NCBI RefSeq assembly: GCF_014201825.1
Contig: NZ_JACHFJ010000007.1
Location: 62,001-126,000 of the forward strand
DNA length: 64,000 bases
Source: Acidocella aromatica
GTDB taxonomy: Bacteria; Pseudomonadota; Alphaproteobacteria; Acetobacterales; Acetobacteraceae
Direction of reading: 5' to 3'
Both the position numbers and the translations under genes were made by a program. This document shows, piece by piece, positions 9,891 to 19,359 of the stretch. The stretch's first letter is position 1. The number at the start of each line of letters is the position of its first letter. The notes beneath the pieces are model-generated. The model made no database searches, had not been told where the DNA came from, and saw only the letters and a list, made by a program, of their open reading frames with translations.

Positions 9891-9946
9891 GGACGCCTTC
9901 GGGGTCCATCAACCTGCTTCGCTCAACTCGGGGGAGCCCTACCATG
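9891..9946 (+). promoter_or_regulatory. Candidate ROSE-like RNA thermometer in the hsp20 leader
   Basis: The hsp20 5' leader can fold into two hairpins. The first is GGACGCCTTCGGGGTCC (9891-9907). The second pairs 9916-9924 with 9930-9937, contains a single bulged G at 9921, and fully closes the GGGGGAG ribosome site (9930-9936), seven bases before the ATG at 9944. A final hairpin that hides the Shine-Dalgarno with a bulged G is the hallmark of ROSE elements in alphaproteobacterial small heat-shock genes. Pairing was done by eye and includes two G-U pairs. Confidence 0.55.
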
Positions 9947-10417
9947 AATACACGCGTATTCACTTCGCCTTTGTTTCTCGGCTTTGACCATCTGGAGCAG
10001 ATGATCGAGCGCGCCGCCAAAAACTCGTCGGATGGTTACCCGCCCTACAATATAGAACAGCTTAGCCCAATCTCTCTGCGCATTACCCTGGCTGTCGCCG
10101 GGTTCACCATGGACGACCTCCAGATCACCCTGGAGGATAACCAACTGGTAATCCGAGGCCGCCAGACTGACGACGGACAAGGCCGGGTGTTCCTGCATCG
10201 GGGCATCGCGGCCCGGCAGTTCCAGCGCGCCTTCGTCCTCGCCGAGGGTATCGAGGTGAAGGGGGCGTGGCTTGATAACGGCCTGCTGCATGTGGACCTC
10301 GTACGCCCCGTGCCGCAGCCGGTGGTGAAGACGATCCCGATTTCCCGTGGCCAGAGCAGCAAGGCCGTGGCCCCGGCCCGGGTGGTGGACAGGGATACCG
10401 AAAACGCCGGGGGCTAA
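9944..10417 (+). CDS. Hsp20 family small heat-shock protein
   Basis: An ATP-independent holdase of 157 residues with an alpha-crystallin domain. SPISLRITLAVAGFTMDDLQ and LVIRGRQ form its first half, and GAWLDNGLLHVDLVRPVP holds the conserved G-x-L near its end. The N-terminus (MNTRVFTSPLFLGFDHLEQM) matches IbpA-type proteins. The ATG at 9944 follows a GGGGGAG site, whereas an in-frame ATG at 9881 lies inside the proposed leader structure. DUF1150 follows 80 bases downstream, a pairing common in alphaproteobacteria. Heat control by the leader is inferred. Confidence 0.95.
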   Translation: MNTRVFTSPLFLGFDHLEQMIERAAKNSSDGYPPYNIEQLSPISLRITLAVAGFTMDDLQITLEDNQLVIRGRQTDDGQGRVFLHRGIAARQFQRAFVLAEGIEVKGAWLDNGLLHVDLVRPVPQPVVKTIPISRGQSSKAVAPARVVDRDTENAGG

Positions 10418-10497
10418 GGCCCCGGCGACCGTAAATTGAACACATTGCCGCTGTGAGATCGGCTCCAAGGCCCTCAGCGGCAGGAAAGGATATCACG

Positions 10498-10752
10498 ATG
10501 AACATCAAAGACCATGACGGCACGGCCAATTTCGTCCCCGGCACGGTGCTGGACATTCATCACATCTCCGCAGACCAGCTTGCCATGCTGGGCATGGAGG
10601 AGATCGCCTTCGTCAAACCCGTGATGACCGAGCAGGGCCCGGCCTTCGCCATTCACGCGGCGGACGGCACACCCATGGCCATCGCCACCAACGCCACGCT
10701 CGCGGCGGCGGCCATCGTCCAGAACGACATGAAGCCCAGCCTGGTGCACTAA
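10498..10752 (+). CDS. DUF1150 family protein
   Basis: An 84-residue acidic protein matching the DUF1150 pattern (ADQLAMLGMEEIAFVKPV, then AIHAADGTPMAIA). No biochemical function is established. Genes of this family usually sit beside small heat-shock genes, as here, suggesting a stress role. The ATG at 10498 has a clear AGGAAAGGA site. An ATG at 10453 would add 15 unlikely residues. Confidence 0.85.
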   Translation: MNIKDHDGTANFVPGTVLDIHHISADQLAMLGMEEIAFVKPVMTEQGPAFAIHAADGTPMAIATNATLAAAAIVQNDMKPSLVH

Positions 10753-10772
10753 CCCCCTTGCCTGTCCGGCCT

Positions 10773-10800
10773 CCTCCCGTCCAACATCCGGGGCGGGAGG
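10773..10800 (+). other. Hairpin covering the GST ribosome-binding site
   Basis: CCTCCCG (10773-10779) pairs perfectly with CGGGAGG (10794-10800). The 3' arm is also the GGGAGG ribosome site of the GST gene, whose ATG is at 10808. It may end the hsp20-DUF1150 transcript, although there is no T-run, or it may limit GST translation. Seen in the sequence; its role is not known. Confidence 0.4.
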
Positions 10801-10807
10801 AACGGAC

Positions 10808-11428
10808 ATGGCCTTGATTTTCTACACCAACCCAATGTCGCGCGGCCGTATGGTGCGCTGGATGCTCGAAGAAATCGGGCAGCCCTACGAGACGAAAGTC
10901 ATCCCCTACGGTCAGGAAATGAAGGCGCCCGCCTATCTGGCGATCAACCCCATGGGTAAGATTCCCGCCCTCGTCCACGACCATACCATCATCACCGAAA
11001 CCGCGGCGATCATAGCCTATCTGGCGGACGCCTTCCCCGAGGCCGATCTCGCCCCCACCCCCGGCACGCGCGAACGTGGCCCCTATTACCGCTGGCTGTT
11101 CTTCGGCGCCGGACCATTCGAGGCCGCGGTGATGGACAGGGCGCTGGGCGTGCAAATCCCGCCCGAGCGCAAGGGTTCGGTGGGCTATGGCAGCCTGGAA
11201 GAGGTGCTGGCAACGCTAGAAACCGCCCTGCACCCCGGCCCCTATCTGCTCGGCGACACTTTTTCGGCGGCGGACATCTATCTCGGCTCACAAATCGGCT
11301 ATTGCCTGCGCTTTGGCACCATCGAACCGCGTCCAGCCTTTGTCAGCTATGTCCAGCACCTCCTGGCCCGCCCCGCCGCCCAACGTGCCGCCGCCATGGA
11401 TGATGCGCTCATGCCGCCGAAAGCCTGA
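10808..11428 (+). CDS. Glutathione S-transferase family protein
   Basis: A 206-residue cytosolic GST. The N-terminal thioredoxin fold (LIFYTNPMSRGRMVRWMLEE) ends with MGKIPALVHDHTIITETAAI, the glutathione-binding cis-Pro and E-T/S pair. An all-helical C-terminal domain follows (LLGDTFSAADIYLGSQIGY, the usual N-capping D). The serine of the N-terminal turn is the likely catalytic residue. Substrate unknown. It sits alone between DUF1150 and hisG. Confidence 0.88.
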   Translation: MALIFYTNPMSRGRMVRWMLEEIGQPYETKVIPYGQEMKAPAYLAINPMGKIPALVHDHTIITETAAIIAYLADAFPEADLAPTPGTRERGPYYRWLFFGAGPFEAAVMDRALGVQIPPERKGSVGYGSLEEVLATLETALHPGPYLLGDTFSAADIYLGSQIGYCLRFGTIEPRPAFVSYVQHLLARPAAQRAAAMDDALMPPKA

Positions 11429-11474
11429 GGCTCCACCCTAGCCACCCCCTTGCCCCGGTGGTAATCCCCCCGCC

Positions 11475-12122
11475 ATGTCGATCGTTCTCGCCCTGCCCAA
11501 AGGTCGTATCTTAAAGGACGCCGGTCCGCTGCTGGCCCGCGCCGGGATTTTCCCCGAAGCCGATTACGCGGACGAATCCTCGCGCCGCATGCGCTTTCCC
11601 ACCAACCATCCGGAGCTGGACGTGATCCGCGTCCGCTCGTTCGATGTCGCCACTTTCGTCGCCTTCGGTGCGGCGCAGATCGGCATTTGCGGGTCGGACG
11701 TGCTGATGGAATTCGACTACCCCGAGGTTTACGCCCCGCTCGATCTCGGCATCGGCCAATGCCGCATCTCGGTGGCCGAGCCCAAGGACGACGCCGGGCA
11801 GACCGATTTCACCCGCGCCTCGCGCATCCGGGTGGCCAGCAAATACCCCAACATGGCCAAGAAGCATTTCGCCGCCAAGGGCATCCAGGCCGAGATCGTG
11901 GCCCTGAACGGCGCCATGGAGCTGGCCCCCGGCCTCGGGCTCTCGCGCTTGATCGTGGATCTGGTGCAGACCGGCAGCACGCTGAAAGCGAACGGCCTCG
12001 TCGAGACCGACGTCATCGCGCAAGTCTCCTCCCGCCTGATCGTCAACCGCATCGCGCTCAAGACCCGGCCGGATGAGATCGGCGCCTGGATCGAAGCGTT
12101 CAGAAAGGCATTGTCCGCATGA
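11475..12122 (+). CDS. hisG: ATP phosphoribosyltransferase, short form
   Basis: First step of histidine synthesis: ATP plus PRPP gives phosphoribosyl-ATP. At 215 residues it is the short HisG, lacking the regulatory ACT-like C-terminus, so it should need a HisZ partner, which is not in this window. The conserved opening LALPKGRILKDAGPLL and the later ELAPGLGLSRLIVDLVQTGSTLK (PRPP loop region) are visible. It overlaps hisD by four bases (ATGA). Confidence 0.95.
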   Translation: MSIVLALPKGRILKDAGPLLARAGIFPEADYADESSRRMRFPTNHPELDVIRVRSFDVATFVAFGAAQIGICGSDVLMEFDYPEVYAPLDLGIGQCRISVAEPKDDAGQTDFTRASRIRVASKYPNMAKKHFAAKGIQAEIVALNGAMELAPGLGLSRLIVDLVQTGSTLKANGLVETDVIAQVSSRLIVNRIALKTRPDEIGAWIEAFRKALSA

Positions 12123-13408
12123 GGCTGCTGGCGACCAAACACCCGAATTTCGCCGCCGATTTCGCCGATCTGCTGACCCGCGAGGGTAGCGCCCCGCAGG
12201 TGGGCAGCGCCGTGGCCGAGATCATCGCCCGCGTGCGCCGGGAAGGCGATGCCGCCCTGCTGGACTACACCAGCCGCTTCGACCGCGTGAATCTGACGCC
12301 CGAAACCCTGCGCGTCTCCCAGGCCGAGATCGATACCGCCCTGGCCTGTACCTCCCATGAGTTGCGTGAGGCACTGACCCTGGCAGCACGGCGGATCGAG
12401 ACCTTCCACAAAATGCAGCTCCCCAGCGGCATCGAATTCACCGACGATGAAGGCGCCACCTGCGGCATGCGCTGGACCCCGCTGGACGCCGCCGGGCTCT
12501 ACGTGCCGGGCGGCAAGGCGAGCTATCCGTCCTCGGTGCTTATGAACGCCATCCCCGCCCGCGTGGCCGGTGTGCGGCGCTTGGCCATGTGCGTTCCCGC
12601 CCCCCATGGCGAGCTGAACCCTCTGGTTCTGGCCGCCGCGCATATCGCCGGGGTGAAGGAGATCTACCGCATCGGCGGCGCGCAGGCCGTGGCCGCCTTG
12701 GCCTATGGCACGGCAAGCATCCGCCCGGTGGACCGCATCGTCGGCCCCGGCAACGCCTATGTGGCCGAGGCCAAGCGCCAAGTGTTCGGGCAGGTGGGCA
12801 TCGACTCCATCGCCGGGCCCTCCGAGGTGCTTATCCTGGCCGATGACAGCGCCAACCCGGAGCATATCGCCATCGACCTGCTGGCCCAGGCCGAGCACGA
12901 CGAGGACGCTCAATCCATCCTCATCACCACCAGCGGCCCCCTCGCCTCCGCCGTGGCCTCCGCCGTGGAAGCCCTGCTGCCCACCCTGCCGCGTGCGGCC
13001 ATCGCCTCTGCAAGCTGGGCGAATAACGGCGCCATCATCCTGGTGCATAATTGGGACGAGGCCGTGGACCTCGCCAACCGCATCGCGCCCGAGCATCTGC
13101 AGCTCATGCTGGCCGAGCCAGACGGGCTGTTCAGCCAGATCCGCCATGCCGGGGCCATCTTCCTCGGCCACACCACCCCCGAGGCCGTGGGCGACTACGT
13201 GGCAGGCCCCAACCATGTGCTGCCCACCTCGGGTACGGCGCGCTTCGCCTCGGGGCTTTCGGTGTACGACTTCATGAAGCGCACCACCTATCTCTCCGTG
13301 CCGCCGCACGCGCTGGCAGCCATCGGCCCCGCCGCCGTGGCCCTGGCCGAGGCCGAGGGGCTGACAGCGCATGCCCGCTCTGTGTCCACCAGACTGGGCA
13401 AAACTTGA
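12119..13408 (+). CDS. hisD: Histidinol dehydrogenase
   Basis: Zinc-dependent, NAD-linked oxidation of histidinol to histidine, the last step of the pathway. The 429 residues show [44 protein letters not shown] and the C-terminal [14 protein letters not shown], all hallmarks of HisD. Translationally coupled to hisG. The other his genes are elsewhere. Confidence 0.97.
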   Translation: MRLLATKHPNFAADFADLLTREGSAPQVGSAVAEIIARVRREGDAALLDYTSRFDRVNLTPETLRVSQAEIDTALACTSHELREALTLAARRIETFHKMQLPSGIEFTDDEGATCGMRWTPLDAAGLYVPGGKASYPSSVLMNAIPARVAGVRRLAMCVPAPHGELNPLVLAAAHIAGVKEIYRIGGAQAVAALAYGTASIRPVDRIVGPGNAYVAEAKRQVFGQVGIDSIAGPSEVLILADDSANPEHIAIDLLAQAEHDEDAQSILITTSGPLASAVASAVEALLPTLPRAAIASASWANNGAIILVHNWDEAVDLANRIAPEHLQLMLAEPDGLFSQIRHAGAIFLGHTTPEAVGDYVAGPNHVLPTSGTARFASGLSVYDFMKRTTYLSVPPHALAAIGPAAVALAEAEGLTAHARSVSTRLGKT

Positions 13409-13468
13409 CCGCAACGAAAACCCGGCCCATGTGAGCCCCAGGTTTTTCACAATCCCAGAGGTATTTAT

Positions 13469-13687
13469 TTGTCTAAAGAAGATATGATCGAGTTCAGCGG
13501 CATGGTGACAGAGCTGCTGCCCAATGCGATGTTCCGCGTGAAGCTCGATAACGACCACGTCATCCTGGCCCACACCAGCGGCAAAATGCGCAAGAACCGC
13601 ATCCGCGTTCTGGCCGGGGACCGCGTGAATGTCGAGATGACCCCCTACGACCTGACCAAGGGCCGGATCACATTCCGCTTCAAGTGA
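13469..13687 (+). CDS. infA: Translation initiation factor IF-1
   Basis: A 72-residue S1/OB-fold factor that binds the ribosomal A site during initiation. The sequence ([19 protein letters not shown] and the [15 protein letters not shown] core) is unmistakable. It starts at TTG 13469 with AGAGGT upstream; the residue count fits IF-1 exactly. It begins the coupled infA-maf-rng-yacG run, conserved in alphaproteobacteria. Confidence 0.97.
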   Translation: MSKEDMIEFSGMVTELLPNAMFRVKLDNDHVILAHTSGKMRKNRIRVLAGDRVNVEMTPYDLTKGRITFRFK

Positions 13688-14235
13688 TTCTGGCCTCGGC
13701 CAGCCCAAGACGGCTGGAATTGCTGCGCCAGATCGGCATCACGCCGGAGAAGATTTTCGCCCCCGAGATCGACGAATCGCCCGCCCCCGGGGAGATGCCG
13801 CGCGCCTATGCGGCACGGATAGCACTCGCCAAATTATCGCCGCAGGATGGCTATGTGATCGCCGCCGACACGGTGGTGGCGGCTGGTCGGCGGATTCTGC
13901 ACAAAACCGCCTCCCGTGACGAGGCCGAGGCCTATCTGCGCCTACTGTCTGGCCGTCGTCACAAGGTCTTCACAGGCGTGGCCGTGCGCGCGCCAGATGG
14001 CCGCATCGCAAGCCGCGTGGTGCCTTCGGTGGTCGGCTTCGCCCGGCTCGATGAACCGCAGATCCGCGAATATCTCGATAGCGGCGAATGGGAAGGCAAG
14101 GCCGGGGGCTATGCCATCCAGGGCCGGGCCGCCACCTTCATCGACTTCATCGCCGGGTCCTATTCGGGCGTGGTCGGGCTGCCGTTGCACGAAACCGCCG
14201 CCCTGCTGCGCGGCCTGGGCTGGCGGCGGGAATGA
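13684..14235 (+). CDS. maf: Maf-family nucleotide pyrophosphatase
   Basis: House-cleaning nucleoside triphosphate pyrophosphatase of 183 residues. The start [14 protein letters not shown] is the Maf signature. [15 protein letters not shown] carries the catalytic Asp, and [16 protein letters not shown] follows. The GTG start at 13684 overlaps the infA stop (GTGA). The exact nucleotide (dTTP/UTP or m7GTP) cannot be read with confidence. Confidence 0.93.
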   Translation: MILASASPRRLELLRQIGITPEKIFAPEIDESPAPGEMPRAYAARIALAKLSPQDGYVIAADTVVAAGRRILHKTASRDEAEAYLRLLSGRRHKVFTGVAVRAPDGRIASRVVPSVVGFARLDEPQIREYLDSGEWEGKAGGYAIQGRAATFIDFIAGSYSGVVGLPLHETAALLRGLGWRRE

Positions 14236-15086
14236 TCGCGGTCTCCCGGCGCGGAGACCTCGTGCGCATCGCCCTGCTGCGCGGAGACGACCTCGCCGAA
14301 TACTGGCTCTGGAACCTCGCCGCCCCTGACGGTCTGGGCGATATCTACACCGCCCGCGTGGACGCGGTGATGCCCGCTCTGGCCGGGCGCTTCCTCGCCC
14401 TGGGCAACGATCTCTCCGGCTTCCTGCCAGACAGCGCCGGGGGCAAAAATCTTACCGTGGGCGACTACGTGGCCGTGCGCGTCACCCGCGCCCCGCAAGG
14501 CGACAAAGGCCCGCGCCTGGAGGTGGTGGCCGAGCCGCATGGCGACGCCCCCGGCCTGATCCGCCGCGGCCCCGGCCCACTGCTGGATCTGGCCGCTCGG
14601 TTTCCGGCCGCGGAAATCGTGCTCGACGATTACGAGCTGATGGCCCAGCTCCGCCCAACTCTGGCAGGGCGGATGCGCCATGACGCCAAGGCGTTCGACA
14701 CTGTGCTGGAAGACGAGGTCACCGCCCTCGCCGAGCCCACCGCCCCCCTGCCGCACGGGGCGGCCATGCACATCTCCCCGGCCAAGGCGGCGACGCTCAT
14801 CGACATCGACGCCGCTTCCGCCAGCGCCATCAACCCGCTGGCGCTGAACACCGCCATCATCCCGGAGATCTGCCGTCAGATCGTGCTCCGCAATCTTTCG
14901 GGCGGTATCCTCATCGACTTCGCCGGGCTGAAATCCGCACAACGCCAGAAACTAGCCGAGCCCCTGCGCGCCGCCCTGACCGCCGACACGCTGCGTCCCA
15001 GCCTGCTTGGCTTCTCCCATCTCGGTTTCGCCGAGATCAACCGGCGGCGCATCCGCCCCCCCTTGCATGAGCTGTTATCGCCATGA
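14232..15086 (+). CDS. Ribonuclease E/G family protein, short form
   Basis: A compact 284-residue relative of RNase E/G. An S1-like segment is near the N-terminus ([15 protein letters not shown]...), followed by the catalytic region, where LIDIDAAS and [10 protein letters not shown] match the two metal-binding aspartate segments of RNase E. The zinc-link cysteine motif is absent, as in other short alphaproteobacterial forms. It is coupled to maf (ATGA) and to yacG. Whether it is an active endonuclease in RNA maturation is inferred from the conserved aspartates. Confidence 0.85.
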   Translation: MIAVSRRGDLVRIALLRGDDLAEYWLWNLAAPDGLGDIYTARVDAVMPALAGRFLALGNDLSGFLPDSAGGKNLTVGDYVAVRVTRAPQGDKGPRLEVVAEPHGDAPGLIRRGPGPLLDLAARFPAAEIVLDDYELMAQLRPTLAGRMRHDAKAFDTVLEDEVTALAEPTAPLPHGAAMHISPAKAATLIDIDAASASAINPLALNTAIIPEICRQIVLRNLSGGILIDFAGLKSAQRQKLAEPLRAALTADTLRPSLLGFSHLGFAEINRRRIRPPLHELLSP

Positions 15087-15259
15087 AATGCCCGATCTGC
15101 GGCAAGCCCGCCGCGCCCGACCACAAACCCTTCTGCTCCAAGCGCTGCGCCGATATCGATCTGGGCCGCTGGATGACGGATAGCTACAAGATCCCGCAGC
15201 AGCACGGCGAGGATGAAGACGAAGAAGAGCCTACCCCGCCCCCGGCTTCTCAGCACTGA
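15083..15259 (+). CDS. yacG: YacG-type zinc-binding protein (DNA gyrase inhibitor family)
   Basis: A 58-residue protein that begins [10 protein letters not shown] and continues [15 protein letters not shown]. The Cx2C and Cx3C pairs make the YacG zinc site, and the W-x(n)-Y segment and acidic tail are typical. In E. coli YacG binds GyrB and inhibits gyrase. Its ATG overlaps the RNase stop (ATGA). The stop at 15259 lies 29 bases inside the 3' end of the convergent methyltransferase gene. Confidence 0.93.
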   Translation: MKCPICGKPAAPDHKPFCSKRCADIDLGRWMTDSYKIPQQHGEDEDEEEPTPPPASQH

Positions 15260-16124
15260 GATAGATCATCCGGCGGGTCGAGGACGTCTGCCCGGCTTCC
15301 ACCCTGGGGCGCATAAAGGCTTCCAGCCGCACCGCTTCCTCCGGGGTGAAGCTCTGGGCCATAATCTTACGTAAGGACGGCGCCAAGGGGTGCGGCGCGA
15401 TGGCGCAAAACACCCCCCAATCGCGCGGCGGGGTGGGGGCAATGTCGATGTGCAGTTCCAGATGCGCCGTGCCGAACCCAGCCTTTGCGGCTAGGCGGAG
15501 CAGGTCGCGCTCGGTGTAGCTAGCGATCGCGCTGGCCGCCATCGCCGCCTCGCTGTACGGGTACTGCGCCGCTTTCCAGCGATACAGCAGCTCCAGCATC
15601 GGTTGCGGCGCGGCCTCCAGTTCCCTGCGCATGGCACAGACGGCCTCGGCCTCCTCGCGGAACAGCGGCTCGGCTAAGGAAAGCCGCCCGCCTGGCTTCA
15701 GCACCCGAAATATCTCCCGGAACGCGGCATCCTTATCCGCCACATAGGCCAGAGCGGAACGGCTGGTCACCACGTCCAGGCTGGCGTCCTCCACTCCACT
15801 CAGGCTATCGCCCCCGCGATGCAGAAACCGGCATTGTCCGGCGACGCCTAAATGCCTGGCCGTCTCCTCCGCCTGGCGGAGCATCGGCTCCGAGACATCC
15901 GTGAGCAGCACACGCAGCGCCGGGCAGCGTTCCAGCGCCGCCCAGGCCATCAGGCCCTCGCCGCTGCCAATATCCAGCAGGGCCATGCCGGGACGCAGCT
16001 CCACCGCATCGAGAATTTTCGCCGCGAAACGCCCCGTCTCCACCGCCACGCGGGCGGCAGTTCGCGCGTCTCCACCGTCGCGCCCGCGGCGCAGCCAAGC
16101 GGACCAGATATCATCTATACTCAT
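15231..16124 (-). CDS. Class I SAM-dependent methyltransferase
   Basis: A 297-residue cytosolic methyltransferase with motif [15 protein letters not shown] (near residue 50), [11 protein letters not shown], and [14 protein letters not shown]. The C-terminal third is lineage-specific and does not reveal the substrate (small molecule or quinone-like are possible). It lies 34 bases downstream of the EamA transporter gene on the same strand, so the two may be one transcript. Function beyond SAM-dependent methyl transfer is not assigned. Confidence 0.85.
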   Translation of the reverse strand: MSIDDIWSAWLRRGRDGGDARTAARVAVETGRFAAKILDAVELRPGMALLDIGSGEGLMAWAALERCPALRVLLTDVSEPMLRQAEETARHLGVAGQCRFLHRGGDSLSGVEDASLDVVTSRSALAYVADKDAAFREIFRVLKPGGRLSLAEPLFREEAEAVCAMRRELEAAPQPMLELLYRWKAAQYPYSEAAMAASAIASYTERDLLRLAAKAGFGTAHLELHIDIAPTPPRDWGVFCAIAPHPLAPSLRKIMAQSFTPEEAVRLEAFMRPRVEAGQTSSTRRMIYLSAEKPGAG

Positions 16125-16158
16125 GCCCGCACCATGACCGGGAGGGCTGAAGACAACG

Positions 16159-17040
16159 CTAACGCGCGGACGGGCCGCGCTGGCTGATAAATACCGAGAA
16201 CAGGATCAACCCGCCGCCCAGCAGCTCGACGGCTGTGAGCGGCTCGCCTAGCACCATCGCGCCACCGCCAGCGGCGAATACAGGCAGCAAATAGAGGAAC
16301 CAGCCTGAGGCCTCGGCCCCCAAAGCCGCCGAGCCCTTGGTCCAGGCCACCATGGCGATCATCGACGGTCCGAGGGCCAGCGCCACGGAAATCTCCCAGC
16401 GCGTCGCATCCATCATCGCCAGCATATGGCTCATGCCGGGCGCGCCCACCAGCAGCATTGGCAGCGTGCCGGCGGTCATCGCCACCGCACTCACCTGCAA
16501 GGCGCTGCGCGCCACCAGCAGCGGCGGGATCAGCACGCAGTAGCAGGACCAGTTGAAGGCGGCGAATAGCACCAATGTAATCCCCAGCGCGTCGCCCTCG
16601 GCGGGACCAGCACTGCGGGCCAGCAGGACAATGCCAGCAAAACCGACAACGGCGGCCAGGAACGTCCATATCCCCGGCACGCGGCGGCTGCGCAGGCTCA
16701 CCAGCAGCACGATAATCAGCGGCTCGGTGGCGTTCAGCAGCCCCACCATGCCCGCCGAAACCGTGCGGTTACCGATGGAATTGGGCAGGTTATAGCCCAT
16801 CACCCCCAGCACGCCGCAAAGCGCGCCGAGCAGCAGGTCTCGCTTCGACCAACTCCGCAACGCCTGCACCAACCAGGGGAAAAAGCAGACCGAGGCCATG
16901 CCGTAGCGCAGCGCCGCGAAGGGCGCACCTGGCAGCGCGGCATGGTTGTCGCCCAGCAAATACCGCGTGCCTACCGGTGCGATGCCCCACAGCATCACGG
17001 CAAAGAATGTCAGTAGCACGGCTTGCAGGCGGGGAGACAT
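16159..17040 (-). CDS. EamA/DMT-family transporter
   Basis: A 293-residue inner-membrane protein with ten predicted helices in two EamA repeats (first: MLWGIAPVGTRYLL...; second: LVLFAAFNWSCYCVLIPPLL...). This drug/metabolite superfamily exports amino acids, purines or other small molecules. The substrate is not deducible. It lies between the pgk terminator and the methyltransferase gene. Confidence 0.88.
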   Translation of the reverse strand: MSPRLQAVLLTFFAVMLWGIAPVGTRYLLGDNHAALPGAPFAALRYGMASVCFFPWLVQALRSWSKRDLLLGALCGVLGVMGYNLPNSIGNRTVSAGMVGLLNATEPLIIVLLVSLRSRRVPGIWTFLAAVVGFAGIVLLARSAGPAEGDALGITLVLFAAFNWSCYCVLIPPLLVARSALQVSAVAMTAGTLPMLLVGAPGMSHMLAMMDATRWEISVALALGPSMIAMVAWTKGSAALGAEASGWFLYLLPVFAAGGGAMVLGEPLTAVELLGGGLILFSVFISQRGPSAR

Positions 17041-17062
17041 GCGCGGGCTTTTCCCAGGGCAT

Positions 17063-17091
17063 AAAAAAGGGGGCCATGCATGGCCCCCTTT
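17063..17091 (-). terminator. Rho-independent terminator after pgk
   Basis: The perfect palindrome GGGGGCCATGCATGGCCCCC (17069-17088) is followed, reading leftward, by TTTTTT (17068-17063). It lies 20 bases past the pgk stop and ends the tkt-gap-pgk transcript. Confidence 0.85.
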
Positions 17092-17109
17092 CGCGTTTGG
17101 CTCGGGCGT

Positions 17110-18315
17110 TTACCCGAGGTTCGAGAGATCCTTGCTCAGCGCGATCACGCCGGGGAGCACCTTGCCCTCCATCCACTCCAGGAAGGCGCCGCCAGCGCTG
17201 GAGAGATAAGTCATGTGCTCGTGATAGCCCGCCAACTTCAGCGCGGAGACAGTATCGCCACCACCGCCGACGGAGACGATCTTGCCTTCCTTGGTGGCCA
17301 GCGCGATGGCTTCCGCCAGCACGTTGGTCGCGGCGTCGAACGGCTTGGTCTCGAACGCGCCGAGCGGGCCATTCCAGATGATCGTCTTGATCTCGGGCAG
17401 GCGGTTGATGAAGGCGGCGACGGTGGCGGGGCCAACGTCCAGCGCCATCGCGTTGTGCGGGATGGCGTCGATCTTCACCACCTGGGTCGGGGCGTTGGCC
17501 TCGAACTTCTCGGCTACCACCACATCCTGCGGCAGGATGATCTCGCAGCCCTTCACGGCGGCGGTCTTCAGGATCTCGCGTGCGGTGTCATGCAGGTCGG
17601 CTTCCTGGAGGGACTTGCCAACATTATAGCCCTGCGCAGCCAGGAAGGTGTTGGCCATGGCGCCGCCAATGACCAGGATGTCCACCTTGGCGACCAGATT
17701 GTTCAACAGGTCCAGCTTGGTGGAAACCTTGGAACCGGCCACGATGGCGGCCACCGGGCGCACCGGGTTGCCCAGAGCGGCTTCCAGCGCGTGCAGCTCG
17801 GCCTGCATCAGACGACCCGCGAAGGACGGCAGGTGCTTGGCCACGCCCTCGGTGGAGGCATGGGCGCGGTGCGCGGCGGAGAACGCGTCGTTGACGAAGA
17901 TGTCGCCCAGCTTGGCCAGCGCGGCGGCGAATTCGGGGTTGTTCTCCTCCTCGCCAGCGTGGAAGCGGGTGTTTTCCAGCACCAGCACGTCGCCGTTCTG
18001 CAGCTTGGCGACGGCCTCCTCAGCCACGGGGCCAACGCAATCCGCGGCGAAGGCCACCGGCTTGCCCAGCACCGTGCCCAGCGCCTCGGCGATGGGACGC
18101 AGCGACAGCGCCGGAACGACCTTGCCTTTGGGACGGTCGAAATGGCTGAGCACGATCACCTTCGCGCCCTTTTCGGAAAGTTCGCGGATCGTGGGAGCAA
18201 GACGCTCCAGGCGGGTCAGGTCGGAGACCTTGCCCTCATGCACCGGCACGTTGAGGTCGGCGCGGAGCAGCACGCGCTGCCCCGCCACCTTCACATCGTC
18301 AAGCGTTTTGCTCAC
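17110..18315 (-). CDS. pgk: Phosphoglycerate kinase
   Basis: Glycolytic enzyme making ATP from 1,3-bisphosphoglycerate. The 401 residues include [11 protein letters not shown] at the N-terminus, [21 protein letters not shown], and the C-terminal nucleotide loop [19 protein letters not shown] 18315 overlaps the gap stop (GTGA) and gives the normal N-terminus [11 protein letters not shown]; longer starts would run into gap. Last gene of tkt-gap-pgk. Confidence 0.96.
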   Translation of the reverse strand: MSKTLDDVKVAGQRVLLRADLNVPVHEGKVSDLTRLERLAPTIRELSEKGAKVIVLSHFDRPKGKVVPALSLRPIAEALGTVLGKPVAFAADCVGPVAEEAVAKLQNGDVLVLENTRFHAGEEENNPEFAAALAKLGDIFVNDAFSAAHRAHASTEGVAKHLPSFAGRLMQAELHALEAALGNPVRPVAAIVAGSKVSTKLDLLNNLVAKVDILVIGGAMANTFLAAQGYNVGKSLQEADLHDTAREILKTAAVKGCEIILPQDVVVAEKFEANAPTQVVKIDAIPHNAMALDVGPATVAAFINRLPEIKTIIWNGPLGAFETKPFDAATNVLAEAIALATKEGKIVSVGGGGDTVSALKLAGYHEHMTYLSSAGGAFLEWMEGKVLPGVIALSKDLSNLG

Positions 18316-19325
18316 AGCGCACCAAAGTAGGCGGCGGTGTCGGACATGCGGTTGGAGAAGCCCCACTCATTGTCGTACCAGGAGAGCACGCGGGTGAGCG
18401 CGCCATCCACCACCGTGGTCTGCGGCGCGTCGAAGGTGGACGAAGCCGGGACGTGGTTGAAGTCCTGGCTCACCAGCTTGTCGGTGCTGTAGCCCAGAAT
18501 GCCCTTCAGCTCACCCTCGGAGGCGGCCTTCATGGCGGCGTTGATCTCGGCCACGGTCGGCTGCTTCTTCAGCACCACGTCCAGCGAGATCAACGACACG
18601 TTCGGGGTCGGCACGCGGATGGCGGTGCCGTCCAGCTTGCCCTTCAGCTCCGGCAGCACGAGGCCGACGGCCTTGGCCGCACCGGTGGAGGTCGGGATCA
18701 TGGACAGGGCGGCGGCGCGGGCGCGGTGCAGGTCCTTGTGCAGGGTGTCCACGGTCTTCTGGTCACCCGTGTAGGAGTGGATGGTGACCATGTAGCCGCG
18801 CTCGATGCCGAAATTCTCGTGCAGCACCTTGGCGACCGGCGCCAAGCAGTTGGTGGTGCAGGAGGCGTTGGAGATGATCTCCATGTCCTTGGTCAGGGTC
18901 TTGTGGTTCACGCCGAACACGATGGTGGCGTCCACGCCGTCAGCCGGGGCGGAAATCACGACCTTGCGCGCACCGGCGGCCAGCAGGGCGGCGGCGGCTT
19001 CGCGCTTGGTGAACAGGCCGGTGCACTCCATCGCCACGTCCACGCCCTGCAGGGGCACCTTGGACGGGTCGCGCTCGGCGGTCACCTTGATCGGCGCATA
19101 GGTGCGGCCGTTATGGGTGATGACCAGGCTGTCGCCCTGCACTTCGACGGTGCCGGGGAAGCGGCCATGCACGGAGTCGTAGCGGAACATATGGGCGTTG
19201 TCCTCGACCGAGCCGAGGTCGTTGATCAGCACCGGCTCCACGTCGGTGCGGCCGCTCTCGATGAGCGCGCGCAGGACCAGACGGCCGATGCGGCCGAACC
19301 CGTTGATTGCAATTTTCACAGCCAT
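18312..19325 (-). CDS. gap: Type I glyceraldehyde-3-phosphate dehydrogenase
   Basis: NAD-dependent oxidation and phosphorylation of glyceraldehyde-3-phosphate. The 337 residues show [18 protein letters not shown] (Rossmann fold), the catalytic Cys in [17 protein letters not shown], and [20 protein letters not shown]. Coupled to pgk and 34 bases after tkt. Confidence 0.97.
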   Translation of the reverse strand: MAVKIAINGFGRIGRLVLRALIESGRTDVEPVLINDLGSVEDNAHMFRYDSVHGRFPGTVEVQGDSLVITHNGRTYAPIKVTAERDPSKVPLQGVDVAMECTGLFTKREAAAALLAAGARKVVISAPADGVDATIVFGVNHKTLTKDMEIISNASCTTNCLAPVAKVLHENFGIERGYMVTIHSYTGDQKTVDTLHKDLHRARAAALSMIPTSTGAAKAVGLVLPELKGKLDGTAIRVPTPNVSLISLDVVLKKQPTVAEINAAMKAASEGELKGILGYSTDKLVSQDFNHVPASSTFDAPQTTVVDGALTRVLSWYDNEWGFSNRMSDTAAYFGAL

Positions 19326-19359
19326 TTTTGTTCTCGCTCCGTTATGTGGATGTATTTAT

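Noticed and set aside
11729-13708. Open minus-strand frame of about 659 codons opposite hisG-hisD
   Set aside because: Shadow of the histidine genes.
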